Part shown: piece after piece, positions 42,560-51,731 of the stretch | Layout: the number at the start of each line of letters is the position of its first letter | Numbering within the stretch: the first letter of the stretch is position 1 | Notes under the pieces: model-generated | Databases searched by the model: none | What the model was told of the DNA's origin: nothing | Seen by the model: only the letters and a program-made list of their open reading frames with translations | NCBI GenBank assembly: GCA_019744775.1 | Contig: JAIETZ010000003.1 | Location: 186,001-250,000, forward strand | Length of the DNA stretch: 64,000 bases | From: Candidatus Obscuribacterales bacterium | GTDB lineage: Bacteria; Cyanobacteriota; Vampirovibrionia; Obscuribacterales; Obscuribacteraceae | Direction of reading: 5' to 3' | Position numbers and translations under genes: made by a program

Positions 42560-43288
42560 ATGATGACAGTTTTAAACGCAGTAGGTGGCCTAGTTTTGAC
42601 TGACCGATACCAAGAAATGAGCATGAAAGCAGCCCAGGCTGTAGCTTCTCAGCTAAAGCAGAAGCCAAACAGCGCTCTTGGTTTGCCTACCGGTAGGTCG
42701 CCTGTGGGTTGTTACAAACTCTTATCTGATTGGACGCGTGCCGGCAATTTGGACTGGTCGAAAGCAAATTGTTTTGCTCTCGATGATTATCTGCATGTCC
42801 AGGAGGAATTTTCCTTTGCCCGTTTTCTGGAGGATCATCTCTTTAAAAACGTCAGCTTGCCGGACAACCAAAAACATAATCCTTGTTGGGTTGATAATTA
42901 TGATGAGGAGATTCATCGGGCTGGTGGTCTTGATCTAGTAATGATAGGCATAGGACGCAATGGACATATTGCTTTCAATGAACCAGGCACACCCGTAACA
43001 AGTTGGACGCATTGTTCAGGACTAACGGAATCGACGCGTCAGGCAAATGCGTCAATGTTTCCAGACGCCAACATGGTGCCAAGCGGCGCTATTTCCATTG
43101 GTTTGTCGACAATACTCTCGGCTCGTAAGGTTATCTTGTTGGTCAGCGGTGAAATAAAGAGAGATATTGTAATCAGGTCGCTATCCGGACCAATTACAAC
43201 AGAGGTGCCGGCATCATGTTTGCAAACACACCCTGACTTAAAGGTATTTGCCGACTTCGAGTTGCCGAATCATATTCCTCAGCATTGA
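42560..43288 (+). CDS. nagB: Glucosamine-6-phosphate deaminase
   Basis: Converts glucosamine-6-phosphate to fructose-6-phosphate and ammonia in amino-sugar breakdown. The 242-aa product has 'LGLPTGRSPVG' (phosphate binding), 'FALDDYLHV' (catalytic Asp), and 'GIGRNGHIAFNEPG' (active-site His), all NagB hallmarks. It could belong to the related 6-phosphogluconolactonase group, but LDDY and FNEPG favour NagB. Two adjacent ATGs serve as start. The cyclophilin gene starts 10 bp downstream. Confidence 0.9.
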   Translation: MMTVLNAVGGLVLTDRYQEMSMKAAQAVASQLKQKPNSALGLPTGRSPVGCYKLLSDWTRAGNLDWSKANCFALDDYLHVQEEFSFARFLEDHLFKNVSLPDNQKHNPCWVDNYDEEIHRAGGLDLVMIGIGRNGHIAFNEPGTPVTSWTHCSGLTESTRQANASMFPDANMVPSGAISIGLSTILSARKVILLVSGEIKRDIVIRSLSGPITTEVPASCLQTHPDLKVFADFELPNHIPQH

Positions 43289-43298
43289 TGGAGACTGC

Positions 43299-43922
43299 AT
43301 GGTGAAATTTAGGCATTTTACGTCGGCGCTATTGGCGGCAATCTATGCTTTTCTGCCGTGCTCAGGACAAGGTGAGCAGCCCGGTTTTGAAAGCGATGAC
43401 TCTCGAATAGTAGCGCCTAGACAAACGGTGCCCATGCAACCTGCCCAGCCGGCGTCGCATGTGGATCCTGTTGTTGTTTTAGAAACGAGCAAAGGGCAGA
43501 TTGTCATTCGTCTGTTTGATCAGTTGGCACCAAATACGGTGAACAACTTTCTTGATCTTGTGGACAAAGGATTTTACAACGGGCTTAAGTTTCATCGCCG
43601 CGAAGCAGGCTTTGTTGTGCAGGGTGGTTGCCCGAATGGTGACGGTACAGGCAATTACATCGACCCTAAAACAAACCAACCGAGATATTTGAAACTCGAA
43701 ATCAACCCGCGCTTGAGACACAATTCCGCAGGTGTTGTGGCGATGGCTCGCAGTAATCATCCGGATTCTGCCAGTTGCCAGTTTTATATTACGCTTGGAG
43801 CGGCACCTCATTTAGATGGAAAGTATGCAGTATTTGGTGGCGTGATACGTGGCATGAATGTCGTACATTCACTGGCAATCGGCGACAAAATAATTTCTGC
43901 TAGTATACAAAATCCTCAGTAA
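43299..43922 (+). CDS. Exported cyclophilin-type peptidyl-prolyl isomerase
   Basis: 207 aa. An N-terminal signal sequence ('FTSALLAAIYAFLPCSGQ'), possibly a weak lipobox with Cys, then a spacer and a cyclophilin domain from about residue 58: 'VVLETSKGQIVIRLFDQLAPN', 'KFHRREAGFVVQGGCPNGDG', 'GVVAMARSNHPDSASCQFYI' and 'LDGKYAVFGGVIRG'. It speeds cis-trans isomerisation of prolyl bonds during folding, here outside the cytoplasm. Start ATG 43299 with GGAG 5 nt upstream is preferred to in-frame codons within nagB. Confidence 0.92.
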   Translation: MVKFRHFTSALLAAIYAFLPCSGQGEQPGFESDDSRIVAPRQTVPMQPAQPASHVDPVVVLETSKGQIVIRLFDQLAPNTVNNFLDLVDKGFYNGLKFHRREAGFVVQGGCPNGDGTGNYIDPKTNQPRYLKLEINPRLRHNSAGVVAMARSNHPDSASCQFYITLGAAPHLDGKYAVFGGVIRGMNVVHSLAIGDKIISASIQNPQ

Positions 43923-43965
43923 CTGTTTAGAAATCAAATTGAGCCCTGTCTATTTGGAGAAAAAA

Positions 43966-44106
43966 GTGGGAATAGAGAGAGCGAAAATCCGTGCTGTTAT
44001 TGTGGGCAACATCGCCATTCTGGGCATGAGCCTGGCTGGTTGCGGAGAAAAACCAGAAGCTGAAATGATTCAAGTGGGACAAGGGTCATTGTGTCATGGA
44101 AATTGA
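43966..44106 (+). CDS. Very small lipoprotein, 46 aa
   Basis: GTG start with a strong GGAGA 5 nt upstream. The product has a basic N-terminus ('IERAKIR'), a hydrophobic stretch ('AVIVGNIAILGMS') and a perfect lipobox L-A-G-C (Cys 26), then 20 mostly polar residues and the stop. So the mature form would be a 21-residue lipopeptide attached to the membrane. It follows the cyclophilin gene by 43 bp and might share its transcript. No family recognised; it may also be the remnant of a longer gene. Confidence 0.6.
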   Translation: MGIERAKIRAVIVGNIAILGMSLAGCGEKPEAEMIQVGQGSLCHGN

Positions 44107-44136
44107 TATTTAAAATCCTAATTTCCGACATTTTGG

Positions 44137-44145
44137 TGCTAAAAT
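44137..44145 (+). promoter_or_regulatory. Extended -10 element just before the DUF4143 ATPase gene
   Basis: TGC-TAAAAT; the expected start point, about 7 nt downstream, falls on the ATG at 44152. The message may thus be leaderless. No Shine-Dalgarno is visible. No -35 box is evident. Confidence 0.4.
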
Positions 44146-44151
44146 ATTGAC

Positions 44152-45411
44152 ATGTACCCACGAAATCTTAAAAAATCACTCCTTGTCGCTGCCGGTGATA
44201 CGCCAGTTGTAATGGTCAACGGTTCCAGACAAACTGGTAAAAGCACCCTGATTCAGCACCTTTTCCCGGCTTCCAAATCGCCTGAGTATGTTTCATTGGA
44301 TAATTTGGCTACTTTGGACTCGGCTAGATCGGATCCACAAAGATTTATCGAGAATTTACCGGAGAGAGTTATTATTGATGAAATCCAACGTGCTCCTGAA
44401 CTCATGCTGCCCATCAAATATTCGGTGGACCAAAGAAGACGTCCTGGCCGCTTCTTCCTAACCGGATCGGCAAATGTATTGGCACTTCCCAAAGTAGCCG
44501 ATACGCTTGTTGGCAGGATCGAGGTTCATACTCTTTGGCCATTATCACAGGGCGAAATTCAAGGTCAAACTGAATCGTTCATTGACACTGCATTTAGTAC
44601 TGCCAAATTTAAAAGAGTCAAGCCGATTAAAATGGCAGACCTCACACAGTTAATGTGTACAGGTGCTTATCCTGACGTACTTCAACGTGACACTGTAGCG
44701 AGACGCAAAGACTGGTTCACTGGATACATCAACACTTTGATCGAGCGAGATGTGCGTGATTTGCGCAATATTGAGCAGTTGACTGTAATGCCAAGACTAT
44801 TACAGCTCATCGCTACTCGTGCTGGAGGATTACTCAATTATTCTGATCTTTCGCGATCTCTAGAAATAAATTTGTCTACTTTAAAAAATTACTTGGCACT
44901 TTTAGAACTGCTTTTCTTAGTGGTACCAATACAGCCATGGTTTGGAAACATAGGAAAAAGACTGGTTAAAGCACCAAAGCTCTATATGAATGACACTGGA
45001 TTGCTATCTTACCTACTCAATGCAGATGCGAAGGCCGTCACTCAGAATGGTTCTCTTTCGGGAATGATTTTCGAAAATTTCGTAGTGATGGAGCTGCTCA
45101 AACAAATAGCCTGGAGCGAGGCTCAGCCGAAAATTTACCATTTCCGTACCGAGGCAGGACAGGAAGTTGATATTGTTCTTGAAACGCGTGATGGCCGAAT
45201 AGTTGGCATTGAGTGCAAAAGCGCCATTACACTTTCCAGAGATGCTTTTAAGGGATTGAATGCGTTGAAGCAAATGACCGGGAAAAAATTTCATCGCGGC
45301 ATTATCTTGTACGCTGGTGACTCAAATCTTGCTTTCGAAAACTATTTTGAGGCGATACCAGTTTCGGCCATTTGGGAGACTACAAGTGGCAAAGCTCCCA
45401 CTCTTATATGA
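44152..45411 (+). CDS. AAA ATPase with DUF4143 domain
   Basis: A 419-aa protein. N-terminal ATPase: Walker A 'NGSRQTGKST' (23-32), Walker B 'RVIIDEIQRAPEL', 'RFFLTGSAN' (sensor). C-terminal DUF4143 from about 215, with a winged helix and a nuclease-like fold ('EVDIVLETRDGRIVGIECKSA', showing the D and ExK of a PD-(D/E)xK motif). This family is patchily distributed in prokaryotes, often in accessory regions, with unknown function. No signal peptide. The gene stands alone and the convergent SGNH-like gene ends 18 bp away. A leaderless message is suggested by the -10 element just upstream. Confidence 0.9.
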   Translation: MYPRNLKKSLLVAAGDTPVVMVNGSRQTGKSTLIQHLFPASKSPEYVSLDNLATLDSARSDPQRFIENLPERVIIDEIQRAPELMLPIKYSVDQRRRPGRFFLTGSANVLALPKVADTLVGRIEVHTLWPLSQGEIQGQTESFIDTAFSTAKFKRVKPIKMADLTQLMCTGAYPDVLQRDTVARRKDWFTGYINTLIERDVRDLRNIEQLTVMPRLLQLIATRAGGLLNYSDLSRSLEINLSTLKNYLALLELLFLVVPIQPWFGNIGKRLVKAPKLYMNDTGLLSYLLNADAKAVTQNGSLSGMIFENFVVMELLKQIAWSEAQPKIYHFRTEAGQEVDIVLETRDGRIVGIECKSAITLSRDAFKGLNALKQMTGKKFHRGIILYAGDSNLAFENYFEAIPVSAIWETTSGKAPTLI

Positions 45412-45429
45412 AAATCCATGCTTCCCTGT

Positions 45430-46605
45430 TTATTTCTTCAAGTGCGGTAGTAAATGCGCGATAAGCTTGTGTCCGCCGGAGTGGTTTAAGTGGGTGGTGT
45501 CCCAGAAGTCACCGTCATTGAAATCGCTATTGGCGCCCAGAGGAACATAGGTTGCACCTTGTTTGGCGGCCATTTGTCCTATTGTGTCTTCAAAGTGTTG
45601 ATAGAAGCCATTGGGCAACAGTTGTCTGTTGGTGCCTGTGAGAGGCATGTTTACCAAGATAACCTTGATGCCACGCTCGTGGCAGACGGACATCAGTTTG
45701 TCCAGAAAGCCCATTTGTATAGATAGATCTCTGTCGGCAATATTGCGGTAGCGGCGACGATATTCTTCAGTACTGTTTTTCCAGCGATCTTCCACGCTGC
45801 CATCAAGCATGAAGCCGGCTTGCTGTGCTTGTTTGGGTTGTGCTTCGGTTGCTGTCAGCCCAAGCAGTTGTCCTGACGATTGATAGAACTTCTCGAGCGC
45901 CTTGTCTATTTCCTTCTGCAGGCGCCAGCGTTTGCCGTAGAAAAAACACGTGTGAGTGCAAATGAAATCAGCTTTGTCCATCCAGTTGGGCAGGTAGAGG
46001 TCTTGATAGTTGGGGAAATTCTTCAGTCCAACTAAGCGCTTGAAAGTAAATGTATGAATCGGTGACGGCAAGTCATAGTCGCTAAAGTCACGCGGAGCAA
46101 TGCCGAGTACTAAGTAATCCGGTTTCTTGTCGCCTTTCAAATACTCGTTGACGTAGATGTATGCGTCAGACGCCATCTGACCAAAAATAGCTAAATTGAA
46201 AACTGTTGGTTTATCAAAACCGGCACCGGCAAGATGCTTTTCCAGGGTGTGCGAGCGGTGGTGGTGGAATATGTCGTAAATGGAACTGTCCGCTTCTTTG
46301 TCCATCGACCAAAATGGATACATCACAAGCGACGAACCAAGTAAGACTACGTTTGGTCTGCTTGGTAGGTTTTTCAAATCATCGAGTGCCAGGTCTATTG
46401 AGCCTGTGCCACCCCAAAGATCTTTGGAGGATGCCTTTTCTTCGCCATAAGCCATCCAGAGGGCAAAGTTTATAACGGCAAAAATTGCCAGCGCCAAGAA
46501 GGATGCTGTGATCCACGAATTCGATGGTTTTTTACTGGAACCAGCCTGTAAACCATTTATAGGTTCGGCAACTGACCCAGGTTTAGCTGACAAGACTTCC
46601 GGCAA
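45430..46605 (-). CDS. Membrane-anchored SGNH-hydrolase-like protein
   Basis: 391 aa. A short cytoplasmic N-terminus, a single TM at about 30-52 ('ITASFLALAIFAVINFALWM'), then an extracytoplasmic domain. 'PNVVLLGSSLVMYP' is the block I Ser region and 'DTTHLNHSGG' near the C-terminus is block V (Asp and His) of SGNH/GDSL hydrolases; it also resembles cyanobacterial DUF1574 proteins and AlgX/DltD-like O-acetyl or alanyl transfer proteins. Probably modifies a cell-surface polymer (inference). L28 is encoded 74 bp upstream on the same strand. Confidence 0.78.
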   Translation of the reverse strand: MPEVLSAKPGSVAEPINGLQAGSSKKPSNSWITASFLALAIFAVINFALWMAYGEEKASSKDLWGGTGSIDLALDDLKNLPSRPNVVLLGSSLVMYPFWSMDKEADSSIYDIFHHHRSHTLEKHLAGAGFDKPTVFNLAIFGQMASDAYIYVNEYLKGDKKPDYLVLGIAPRDFSDYDLPSPIHTFTFKRLVGLKNFPNYQDLYLPNWMDKADFICTHTCFFYGKRWRLQKEIDKALEKFYQSSGQLLGLTATEAQPKQAQQAGFMLDGSVEDRWKNSTEEYRRRYRNIADRDLSIQMGFLDKLMSVCHERGIKVILVNMPLTGTNRQLLPNGFYQHFEDTIGQMAAKQGATYVPLGANSDFNDGDFWDTTHLNHSGGHKLIAHLLPHLKK

Positions 46606-46679
46606 AACGGACTCCCCGAAATCACTCTTGACTATTTTAAGGTCCGGGTTCAGAGCCGGCGATTAAGCTTTTATAGGAC

Positions 46680-46883
46680 TTAAACAGCTCTCTTAACCTT
46701 GCCTGCTTTTAAGCAGCAAGTGCAGACCTTCATACGCATGGTTGTTTGCCCAACAATAGCCTTAACCGGCTGCAGGTTGGGGAGCCAGCGGCGCTTATTG
46801 TGGGGGTTGTAGTGCGAACGCAGGAACGTGTAGTTACGACCGGTCATCGGTCCTTTGCCGCAAACATCACAACGTCTGGCCAT
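46680..46883 (-). CDS. rpmB: 50S ribosomal protein L28
   Basis: 67 aa, a structural protein of the large ribosomal subunit. '[20 protein letters not shown]' and '[14 protein letters not shown]' are typical. CxxC near the N-terminus and 'CTCC' near the end form the zinc-binding (C+) form. Normal length. Confidence 0.96.
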   Translation of the reverse strand: MARRCDVCGKGPMTGRNYTFLRSHYNPHNKRRWLPNLQPVKAIVGQTTMRMKVCTCCLKAGKVKRAV

Positions 46884-47152
46884 GATTTAAATCCTTCTTA
46901 CAGTCCCTGTCGGGAAGAGCAATCGCGCCACTGGAGCCAATCTTGGGGCCCATCGGCACATATACAATCGAACCAGTGATCTTAGCATTTTTTGCCAAGA
47001 GCTAGCCTACCTTTCCAAAAAAATTAGATTGTAGGGGGCGAAAAAAGAAGCAATTATCATGGTAGTCTGTGTCTGGGGAATCGTCGGGTTTTGATGCGGT
47101 AGTCAACATGAGCGATTTCTGAACAATTCGGCGGGAAGACTTGGAATAAACG

Positions 47153-47731
47153 ATGGCATTAGTAAATTACGCGGCTCGGGAAATAAACTGCAAAATCGTT
47201 TACTACGGAACTGGACTTGGCGGCAAAACCACCAACCTGAAGTACATCCATAGCCAGTTGGCCCCAACAACCCGCGGTGAGCTCATAAGCTTGGCCACGG
47301 AAACTGAAAGAACTCTTTTCTTTGATTTTTTGCCTCTGGATTTGGGTTCAGTGCAAGGCTTCAAAACAAGATTTTCCCTTTACACCGTTCCTGGTCAGGT
47401 TGAATACAACGCTTCTCGTAAGCTCATCTTGAACGGTGTTGACGGCATTATTTTCGTAGCTGACTCAGATGTGATGCGTTCGAAAGACAATGTCGAGTCC
47501 TTGCAGAACATGATTGAGAACTTGGCAGAGTACAGTCTTACACTGGATAACGTTCCATGGGTTTTGCAGTACAACAAGCGCGACCTGGCTTCCGCCATGC
47601 CCATTGAGCGTATGGAAAAAGAATTGAATATTCGTGGCGTCCCAAGCTTTGAAGCAGTAGCTTCTGAAGGTCTTGGGGTATTTGCCACCTTGAAAGCAAT
47701 CAGCAAACTGATTTTGAATCGCTTACAATAA
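47153..47731 (+). CDS. mglA: MglA-like small Ras-type GTPase
   Basis: 192 aa. P-loop '[17 protein letters not shown]' near residue 18, the family-typical '[20 protein letters not shown]', '[17 protein letters not shown]' (G3), and 'LQYNKRDL' (NKxD, G4). MglA switches cell polarity and controls type IV pili and gliding in Myxococcus; pilT and a SigF-type sigma factor are in this window. No MglB-like (roadblock) gene is adjacent. ATG start. recG follows by 8 bp, so both are probably transcribed together. Confidence 0.93.
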   Translation: MALVNYAAREINCKIVYYGTGLGGKTTNLKYIHSQLAPTTRGELISLATETERTLFFDFLPLDLGSVQGFKTRFSLYTVPGQVEYNASRKLILNGVDGIIFVADSDVMRSKDNVESLQNMIENLAEYSLTLDNVPWVLQYNKRDLASAMPIERMEKELNIRGVPSFEAVASEGLGVFATLKAISKLILNRLQ

Positions 47732-47739
47732 CGGCCATT

Positions 47740-50307
47740 ATGCCGGTTGTTCAAGGCAAGTACAAAGAAGTCGAACTAAACGCCTTGCGGCGTGCGATTC
47801 TTGTCGAGCGCAAGGGTCGCTATGCCGACTATCAGGGCAAACGCTCGACGTTTTCGCAGTTCATGCGTCAGACAGCGGCTGTTATGTGCCGCCGTAATCC
47901 TAAAGAAGCGCGTTGGGCAACCATACTGGGACTGTTTCGCGAATATCCAAATCTAGATGTGGCAACAAGAATTGCTGTCTTGCGCAGAGCCGAAGAATTG
48001 ATTGAAACACTAATGGGCAGCCCTTCGGCAGAGGACCCCGTTGCAGAGTCTCAGCCGGAAAAGCCGGCTGCAAGCAAAGAATCCAATAAGCCGGCAACAC
48101 TTCCAAGAAAGGCAGTCGAACAAAAATCGGTGCCGCCAGTAAAGCCGATAACGATAAACAAAGACGCGAAGGCGACGAAAACAAATAAACTTCCGCGCGA
48201 GGTTGATGTTCAGTACGTCAAAGGTGTTGGACCAAAAGTTGCTGAGCTTTTGAACAGACTCAATATTTTTACTGCGCACGATTTGATTCATCACTATCCG
48301 AAAAGACATTTGGATTTTCAAAACAGATTGATGATCAAAGATGTCGAACCCGGTCAGGAAGTGACTGTCTTCGGCACCATCGCATCAGTTTCGGCTTTTC
48401 AATCGCGGCGCGGCAATGTATCTATTCTGACCGTGGTCATTACAGACGGCACTGGGCGTTTGAACGTGACACGTTTTATTGGCGGCAAATCCAACAAGTA
48501 TTTGCTTGACCGTTATAAGGCTCAATATCCCAAAGGCGCTCAAGTGATGGCTTCCGGCATAGTGGAACGCGATAAGTCGGGCAGGCGGCTTGAACTCAAG
48601 AATGCGGAATTGGAGATATTTGGTAATTTGGCTGGTGATGGTGAGGAGTTGGATTCCATCCATGCCGGGCGTCTGGTGCCTGTTTATCCGCTAACGGAAG
48701 GTCTTTCATTGCGCTACCTGCGCAATGTTATTCACAATGCGCTTGAATCATTTTTAGCAAATGTCGACGAAACATTACCTGCCGAGATCATCAAAAAATA
48801 TGACCTTGTAGATTTGAAATCGGCATTGAAGGAAATACATTTTCCGGAAAGTCATGAAGCGCTCAATCTGGCAAGAAGACGTCTTGTTTTTGATGAGCTC
48901 TTCGGCATGCAATTGCAATTAGCGTGGCGACGTCATCACTATCAAGTGAGCGAGTCGGCTGTTGAGTTAGTCATGAAACCGGAAGGACTTGTCGCCCGCT
49001 TGCGTGCAAGCTTGCCATTTACGTTGACCAATGCTCAGGAGCGGGTATTTAAAGAAATTGCCAGCGACATGGCTTCCGGTAAACCGATGCAAAGATTGGT
49101 GCAGGGAGATGTTGGTTCCGGCAAAACAGTTGTTGCACTTATGGCTTTACTGGTTGCTGTGGAAAACGGCTATCAAGGCGCCATCATGGCACCGACTGAA
49201 ATTCTTGCCGAGCAGCATTTCCGTCAATTCCAAAGATTGCTTACGCCTTTAGGACTTAAGGCGGCTCTGTTGTTAGGCAAGCAAGGCGTCAAGGAAAGAA
49301 GAGAAGTCCATCAAGGACTTATGTCGGGACAGATCCATATTGCTGTAGGAACGCATGCGCTAATTCAAGAAGGTGTTGAGTTTGAAAAACTAGGTTTGAT
49401 CATCATTGATGAACAACATCGATTCGGTGTCAAACAACGAGCGCAATTGAAAGCAAAGGGCGTGCATCCACAACTATTGACGATGACCGCGACGCCAATT
49501 CCAAGAACTTTGGCCCTTTGCTTGCATGGCGACCTTGATGTGTCGGAAATTGATGAGTTGCCTCCGGGGCGCAAGCCAATTGAAACGAAGCTGCTTACCG
49601 GTACGGAAAAGCGACAAGTCTGGGCAGGTGTTGAGCGTCAGGTGCAAGCTGGCAGACAGGCCTATGTTGTCTTTCCGCTGATTGAAGAATCAGAAACGTT
49701 GTCGGCAAAGGCTGCCACTGCCGAGTATGAAAAACTGAAGACGAATGTTTTTGCCCATAGACGAGTTGGGCTTATGCACGGTAAGTTGAAACCACAAGAA
49801 AAAGATGAGGTCATGGAGCAGTTCAGGCGTGGTGAACTGGATATTCTGGTTTCAACAACGGTAATTGAAGTTGGAGTCGATGTACCTAACGCAACTGTCA
49901 TGGTAATTGAAAATGCCGATAGATTTGGTCTGGCTCAATTGCACCAATTGCGTGGACGAGTCGGCCGAGGCGCCGAGCAGTCTTATTGCTTGCTTTTGTC
50001 CGATAGCCGTACTGATACGACAAGGCAGCGCCTGGAAATCATGACCAAGACTAATGACGGTTTCGTCGTTGCCGAGAAGGATTTGGAAATAAGAGGGCCT
50101 GGCGAATTTCTGGGCACTCGTCAAAGTGGTTTGCCGGATTTATTGCTGGCGGATTTGCTTAATGATGCAGAGATTTTGGAATTAGCGCGTAAAGCCGCTG
50201 TTGAAATGATAAATGCTGATCCGGAATTGGTAAAGCATCCCATGCTCAAACAACGAGTGAACAAGACTCTGGCATTGGAGCAAACGCAGTATCTGGGTTC
50301 TGGCTAA
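47740..50307 (+). CDS. recG: ATP-dependent DNA helicase RecG, long N-terminal extension
   Basis: A branched-DNA helicase that remodels stalled forks and Holliday junctions. The core begins at about residue 150 ('VQYVKGVGPKVAELLNRLNI', HhH and wedge domain), and the helicase motifs follow: Walker A 'QGDVGSGKT' near 458, 'IIIDEQHRFG' near 557, 'TATPIPRTLAL' and 'VIENADRFGLAQLHQLRGRVGR'. It has 855 residues, against about 690 in E. coli RecG. The extra N-terminus has a helical part (20-95) and a Lys/Pro-rich linker; cyanobacterial and plant RecG proteins also have such an extension. The 3' end is followed by a palindromic repeat. Confidence 0.95.
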   Translation: MPVVQGKYKEVELNALRRAILVERKGRYADYQGKRSTFSQFMRQTAAVMCRRNPKEARWATILGLFREYPNLDVATRIAVLRRAEELIETLMGSPSAEDPVAESQPEKPAASKESNKPATLPRKAVEQKSVPPVKPITINKDAKATKTNKLPREVDVQYVKGVGPKVAELLNRLNIFTAHDLIHHYPKRHLDFQNRLMIKDVEPGQEVTVFGTIASVSAFQSRRGNVSILTVVITDGTGRLNVTRFIGGKSNKYLLDRYKAQYPKGAQVMASGIVERDKSGRRLELKNAELEIFGNLAGDGEELDSIHAGRLVPVYPLTEGLSLRYLRNVIHNALESFLANVDETLPAEIIKKYDLVDLKSALKEIHFPESHEALNLARRRLVFDELFGMQLQLAWRRHHYQVSESAVELVMKPEGLVARLRASLPFTLTNAQERVFKEIASDMASGKPMQRLVQGDVGSGKTVVALMALLVAVENGYQGAIMAPTEILAEQHFRQFQRLLTPLGLKAALLLGKQGVKERREVHQGLMSGQIHIAVGTHALIQEGVEFEKLGLIIIDEQHRFGVKQRAQLKAKGVHPQLLTMTATPIPRTLALCLHGDLDVSEIDELPPGRKPIETKLLTGTEKRQVWAGVERQVQAGRQAYVVFPLIEESETLSAKAATAEYEKLKTNVFAHRRVGLMHGKLKPQEKDEVMEQFRRGELDILVSTTVIEVGVDVPNATVMVIENADRFGLAQLHQLRGRVGRGAEQSYCLLLSDSRTDTTRQRLEIMTKTNDGFVVAEKDLEIRGPGEFLGTRQSGLPDLLLADLLNDAEILELARKAAVEMINADPELVKHPMLKQRVNKTLALEQTQYLGSG

Positions 50308-50315
50308 ATCGCAGA

Positions 50316-50398
50316 GCACGTCATTCTGACGAGCGAAGTGAGGGAGAATCTCGCGTCTTTAACAGGTGAGATTCTTCGCTTTGCTCAGAATGACGTGC
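50316..50398. repeat. Long palindromic repeat of the CATTCTGA type
   Basis: Left arm starting GCACGTCATTCTGA (50316-50329) pairs with TCAGAATGACGTGC (50385-50398); the inner parts GAGAATCTC and GAGATTCTTCGCTT also pair largely. The hairpin lies between the convergent ends of recG and the next gene and can act as a terminator for both. Elements of this sequence (GTCATTCTGAGCGAAG-like) are dispersed in many bacterial genomes. Confidence 0.75.
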
Positions 50399-51730
50399 CT
50401 AAATCTGCGGCTTGTGGCTTTCGGCAATTAGCGATAAGAAAATATAGAAGAGTTGTTCGGTGCCTTTTAGAAATGAATCAAGAGATTCGTCAGGCAATTT
50501 GTCGCTGTTTAAATCAAATATGGGCCGGTCTGGATTGAGGGTTAGACAACTAAGTGCCGGATACTTGGCACTTACGTCGGAATGTGCTTGGTGGACATAA
50601 CGCCTGACTTGGTCTCGACCTAGTAGTGCCGATAAGCTTGCTGTAACTGAATTTATACCATTAACAATGGTAATGGCTTTCAGTGACACCGGCTGTTGAA
50701 CTGGTGTTGCAGGCTCAGGCTTGGGCGGAGCCGGTGCAGCCTTTGCGCGAATCATTTCCTTCTCTCGCATTGCATCCATACAGGTAAGTACTGACCAACG
50801 ATCAAACGGCAGCTTGTTGGCTATTTGACTCACAGACAAACCAACCTCTAGCAAAAACCAAATCTTTCGGGCAATTTCTGCTTGATTGGTATTAAAGCCT
50901 TTCCAGTTCGGCGAACCGTTTTGCAAATAAATCATGTCAGGCCAGTCGAGCTTTTTCATTAACTGAGGCAACTCATCGGAGCGTCTTGCCGCTTCAAGCA
51001 GAAACTGATGAGGCTCTTTGCTGCTCAATATAGGATCAGCAGCGGACATGCTTTCCTCCGGCTGTGGTTCGAAAACGAATTCCATGGGCTCCGTGTGAGT
51101 GAGCAATTCGTACCACGCCGATTCTCCGCTCAAGTGTCCGAAGCCAACTTGCAGCAGTCTCCCGTGTCGGACGCCGATTGTTGCAGAAAGCTTGCCTACG
51201 CGAGCCTTCAGCGTGAGAGTGCCAGTCTGCCTGGAGGAAATAACTGTTTGGATAACTGTGGGTAGATCAAATAACGAAAGGTCACCCTTCAATCCGGCTG
51301 CTTCTGTAGGTGATGACTTGTCCAATCGTTTCGTGATTAGACTGACTATTTCTTTTGTCACTTGGGGAAAGTAGGCTTGCAATTCGTTGAATTGTTTCAT
51401 TGGCAATCTCAAGATCACAGAGTCTTCCATTGCACGAATAGAGGCGGTACGTTTGGATTCGTTGTAGGCAGCCATTTCACCAAAGAGATCACCTGGTTCT
51501 AGATGAGTGACCAGTTTGGGTGGATCATGACCTTGATACACTGCCACCCGACCTTGTTGAATTACATACAACGCGTCAGCCTTGTCGCCTTCGTGAAAAA
51601 CTACTTGTCCGGATGAAAGTCTCTCTTCTTCGAACAATTGGCAGATAGCTGACAGCACGCGCTCATCGAGCACCTTAAAAATCGTGCGCTCTTTGAGGAA
51701 ATCAGTCAGGCTCTGTGACGATTGGACCAC
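50399..51730 (-). CDS. Cyclic-nucleotide-binding domain and DUF4388 protein
   Basis: 443 aa. Residues about 10-135 form a cNMP-binding (CRP-like) domain; the phosphate-binding cassette 'GDLFGEMAAYNESKRTASIR' keeps the GE and RTA positions required in cAMP binders. Residues about 150-240 form a DUF4388 (PATAN-like) domain ('LKGDLSLFDLPTVIQTVISS', 'GTLTLKARVGKLSATIGVRH'), seen in signalling proteins of gliding and phototactic bacteria. The rest has no recognised domain. There is no DNA-binding HTH, so this looks like a signal relay, not a transcription factor. Its start is 2 bp from the end of the upstream TPR gene. Confidence 0.85.
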   Translation of the reverse strand: MVQSSQSLTDFLKERTIFKVLDERVLSAICQLFEEERLSSGQVVFHEGDKADALYVIQQGRVAVYQGHDPPKLVTHLEPGDLFGEMAAYNESKRTASIRAMEDSVILRLPMKQFNELQAYFPQVTKEIVSLITKRLDKSSPTEAAGLKGDLSLFDLPTVIQTVISSRQTGTLTLKARVGKLSATIGVRHGRLLQVGFGHLSGESAWYELLTHTEPMEFVFEPQPEESMSAADPILSSKEPHQFLLEAARRSDELPQLMKKLDWPDMIYLQNGSPNWKGFNTNQAEIARKIWFLLEVGLSVSQIANKLPFDRWSVLTCMDAMREKEMIRAKAAPAPPKPEPATPVQQPVSLKAITIVNGINSVTASLSALLGRDQVRRYVHQAHSDVSAKYPALSCLTLNPDRPIFDLNSDKLPDESLDSFLKGTEQLFYIFLSLIAESHKPQI

Positions 51731-51731
51731 A

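Noticed and set aside
44104-44106. TGA at the end of the mini-lipoprotein as a second selenocysteine codon
   Set aside because: A TAA follows four codons later, there is no SECIS-like hairpin and no redox motif.
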